From: Chara braunii
Lineage: Eukaryota > Streptophyta > Charophyceae > Charales > Characeae
Direction: 5' to 3'
Assembly: GCA_003427395.1 (NCBI GenBank)
Contig: BFEA01000686.1
Location: forward strand, 361,917 to 391,730
DNA length: 29,814 nt
In this document: piece by piece, positions 29,061 to 29,814 of the stretch
Position numbering within the stretch: the stretch's first letter is position 1
Layout of the letters: every line of letters begins with the position of its first letter
Translations under genes and position numbers: made by a program
The notes under the pieces: model-generated
Told to the model about the DNA's origin: nothing
The model's database searches: none
What the model saw: only the letters and a program-made list of their open reading frames with translations

Positions 29061-29142
29061 TTGCCTGTCTATACTTTCGTTATGGATGGCTTGTGATGAT
29101 ATGTGAAGGGAATGAGAGAGAGAATCTTGGGTCTTTTAAAAC

Positions 29143-29199
<57 letters not shown>

Positions 29200-29310
29200 T
29201 GCCAATCTATACTTTTTTTCTTTTTTTAATGGTTTGTGACGATTCGTAGATGGAATGAGAGAGACAGAGAGAGTTTGGAGGTTTTGAAAAACAGTTTAAA
29301 ACACACAATT
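29061..29310 (+). repeat. 138-bp-spaced duplication containing (CA)n
   Basis: Copy 1 starts TTGCCTGTCTATACTTT at 29061, followed by TTGTGATGAT, GGAATGAGAGAGA, TTTTAAAACA and (AC)n (29144-29198). Copy 2 starts TTGCCAATCTATACTTT at 29199 and repeats the same order with a short AC tail near 29301. A minisatellite-like unit carries the microsatellite. Confidence 0.8.
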
Positions 29311-29814
29311 AAAAAAGAAAACAGACAAAAGGATAAAAGAAAAGAGAAGCTCCACTGGCAAGCCAAATTCCACCGATGTTACCTGTTTTTTTTCCAATAA
29401 AAAAAAAAGAAATCCACTCCCAGTGTGGCACTGATGACTTTTGGAAAATCTGCCACATATTCCCGGTGATTACGAAAAGACCCCAGCNCATTCAGCCAAG
29501 ACAAGGAAGTGGAAATCAAAATTTAATGAAGATTTNCGAAAAGATATCTGTGAGTNTTCTGGTGNGNGCAGCCACTGAAGGAAAGGTGAGAGAAAGGGAT
29601 AAAGTTCATGCAGAGTGGGATGGCCTCCTTTATTTCTTATTATAACAAGTGGACCCGCTGCGGCGAAGGACAAGGACAAAAACATTTTGCGAAACACCCC
29701 AGCCATCAGTTGGACCCCATCTTTGCAATGTACCCGTACTGGACGCTGCCCAACTTTGCAAAATGCCCCAGCAGTTGCCAAGTTTTCGTAGGTGCAATTG
29801 CAAAAGGCCAAGCG
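29311..29814. other. Unassigned end of window
   Basis: A-rich runs occur near 29310-29345 and 29398-29410. Ns stand at 29488, 29536, 29556, 29565 and 29567. A minus-strand frame reading in from the window edge (29811-29470) has no recognisable domain. Confidence 0.4.

Noticed and set aside
28847-29198. Cys-Val and Thr-His repeat proteins over CA tracts
   Set aside because: They are translations of (CA)n microsatellites.

Overview
This 29.8 kb window is eukaryotic, repeat-rich DNA made almost entirely of decayed retroelements, and I find no intact host gene. The source is probably a green-lineage (plant or alga) genome. The evidence is CCCTAAA-type telomere-like motifs near 624 and 800, an L1-type LINE with a plant-style RRM/CCHC ORF1 and a zinc-binding RT tail, and a Penelope-like element with an N-terminal GIY-YIG domain, a group known from green algae and spike mosses. 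A charophyte such as Chara would fit, but this is inference. Scattered single-base Ns and one N-marked 51-bp duplication indicate a draft assembly.

Layout. (1) 1-1080: non-coding, with a 176-bp-spaced duplication carrying telomere-like motifs. (2) About 1100-11870, minus strand: a nearly complete but mutated LINE ('LINE-A'). In transcription order it has a promoter/5'UTR-like array of three monomers (11356-11868), a very long ORF1 (11348-6032: RRM/DUF4283-like region, CCHC knuckle, charged linker, Gln-rich region, unknown C-terminal domain), a 68-bp gap, and ORF2 (5963-1257: APE endonuclease, reverse transcriptase, zf-RVT tail). (3) 12710-18932, minus strand: a Penelope-like element (PLE) set in a purine-rich tract, flanked by about 0.85-kb direct repeats (pseudo-LTRs). 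It has an SR-rich, coiled-coil, acidic ORF1 and an ORF2 with the permuted order GIY-YIG, CxC, RT. (4) 19150-20220: AT-rich non-coding DNA. (5) 20230-23080, plus strand: a decayed ORF1 of another LINE ('LINE-C'). (6) About 23690-27160, minus strand: a 5'-truncated Ty3/gypsy pol (RT, RNase H, integrase, C-terminal tail) with a possible polypurine tract and 3' LTR. (7) About 27170-28290, minus strand: an ORF1 fragment of a LINE related to LINE-A ('LINE-B'), abutting the gypsy 5' break. (8) 28290-29814: microsatellites and short duplications.

Every coding region carries premature stops and/or single-base shifts, and most stops are TAG. In three places a paralogous copy in this window shows CAG at the same position. 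This points to C-to-T decay, possibly in methylated CHG context, rather than to living genes or a changed genetic code. The most interesting items are the permuted PLE with its SR-like first ORF and tandem-copy pseudo-LTRs, the LINE with monomeric 5' repeats and an oversized Gln-rich ORF1, and the stop-codon spectrum.
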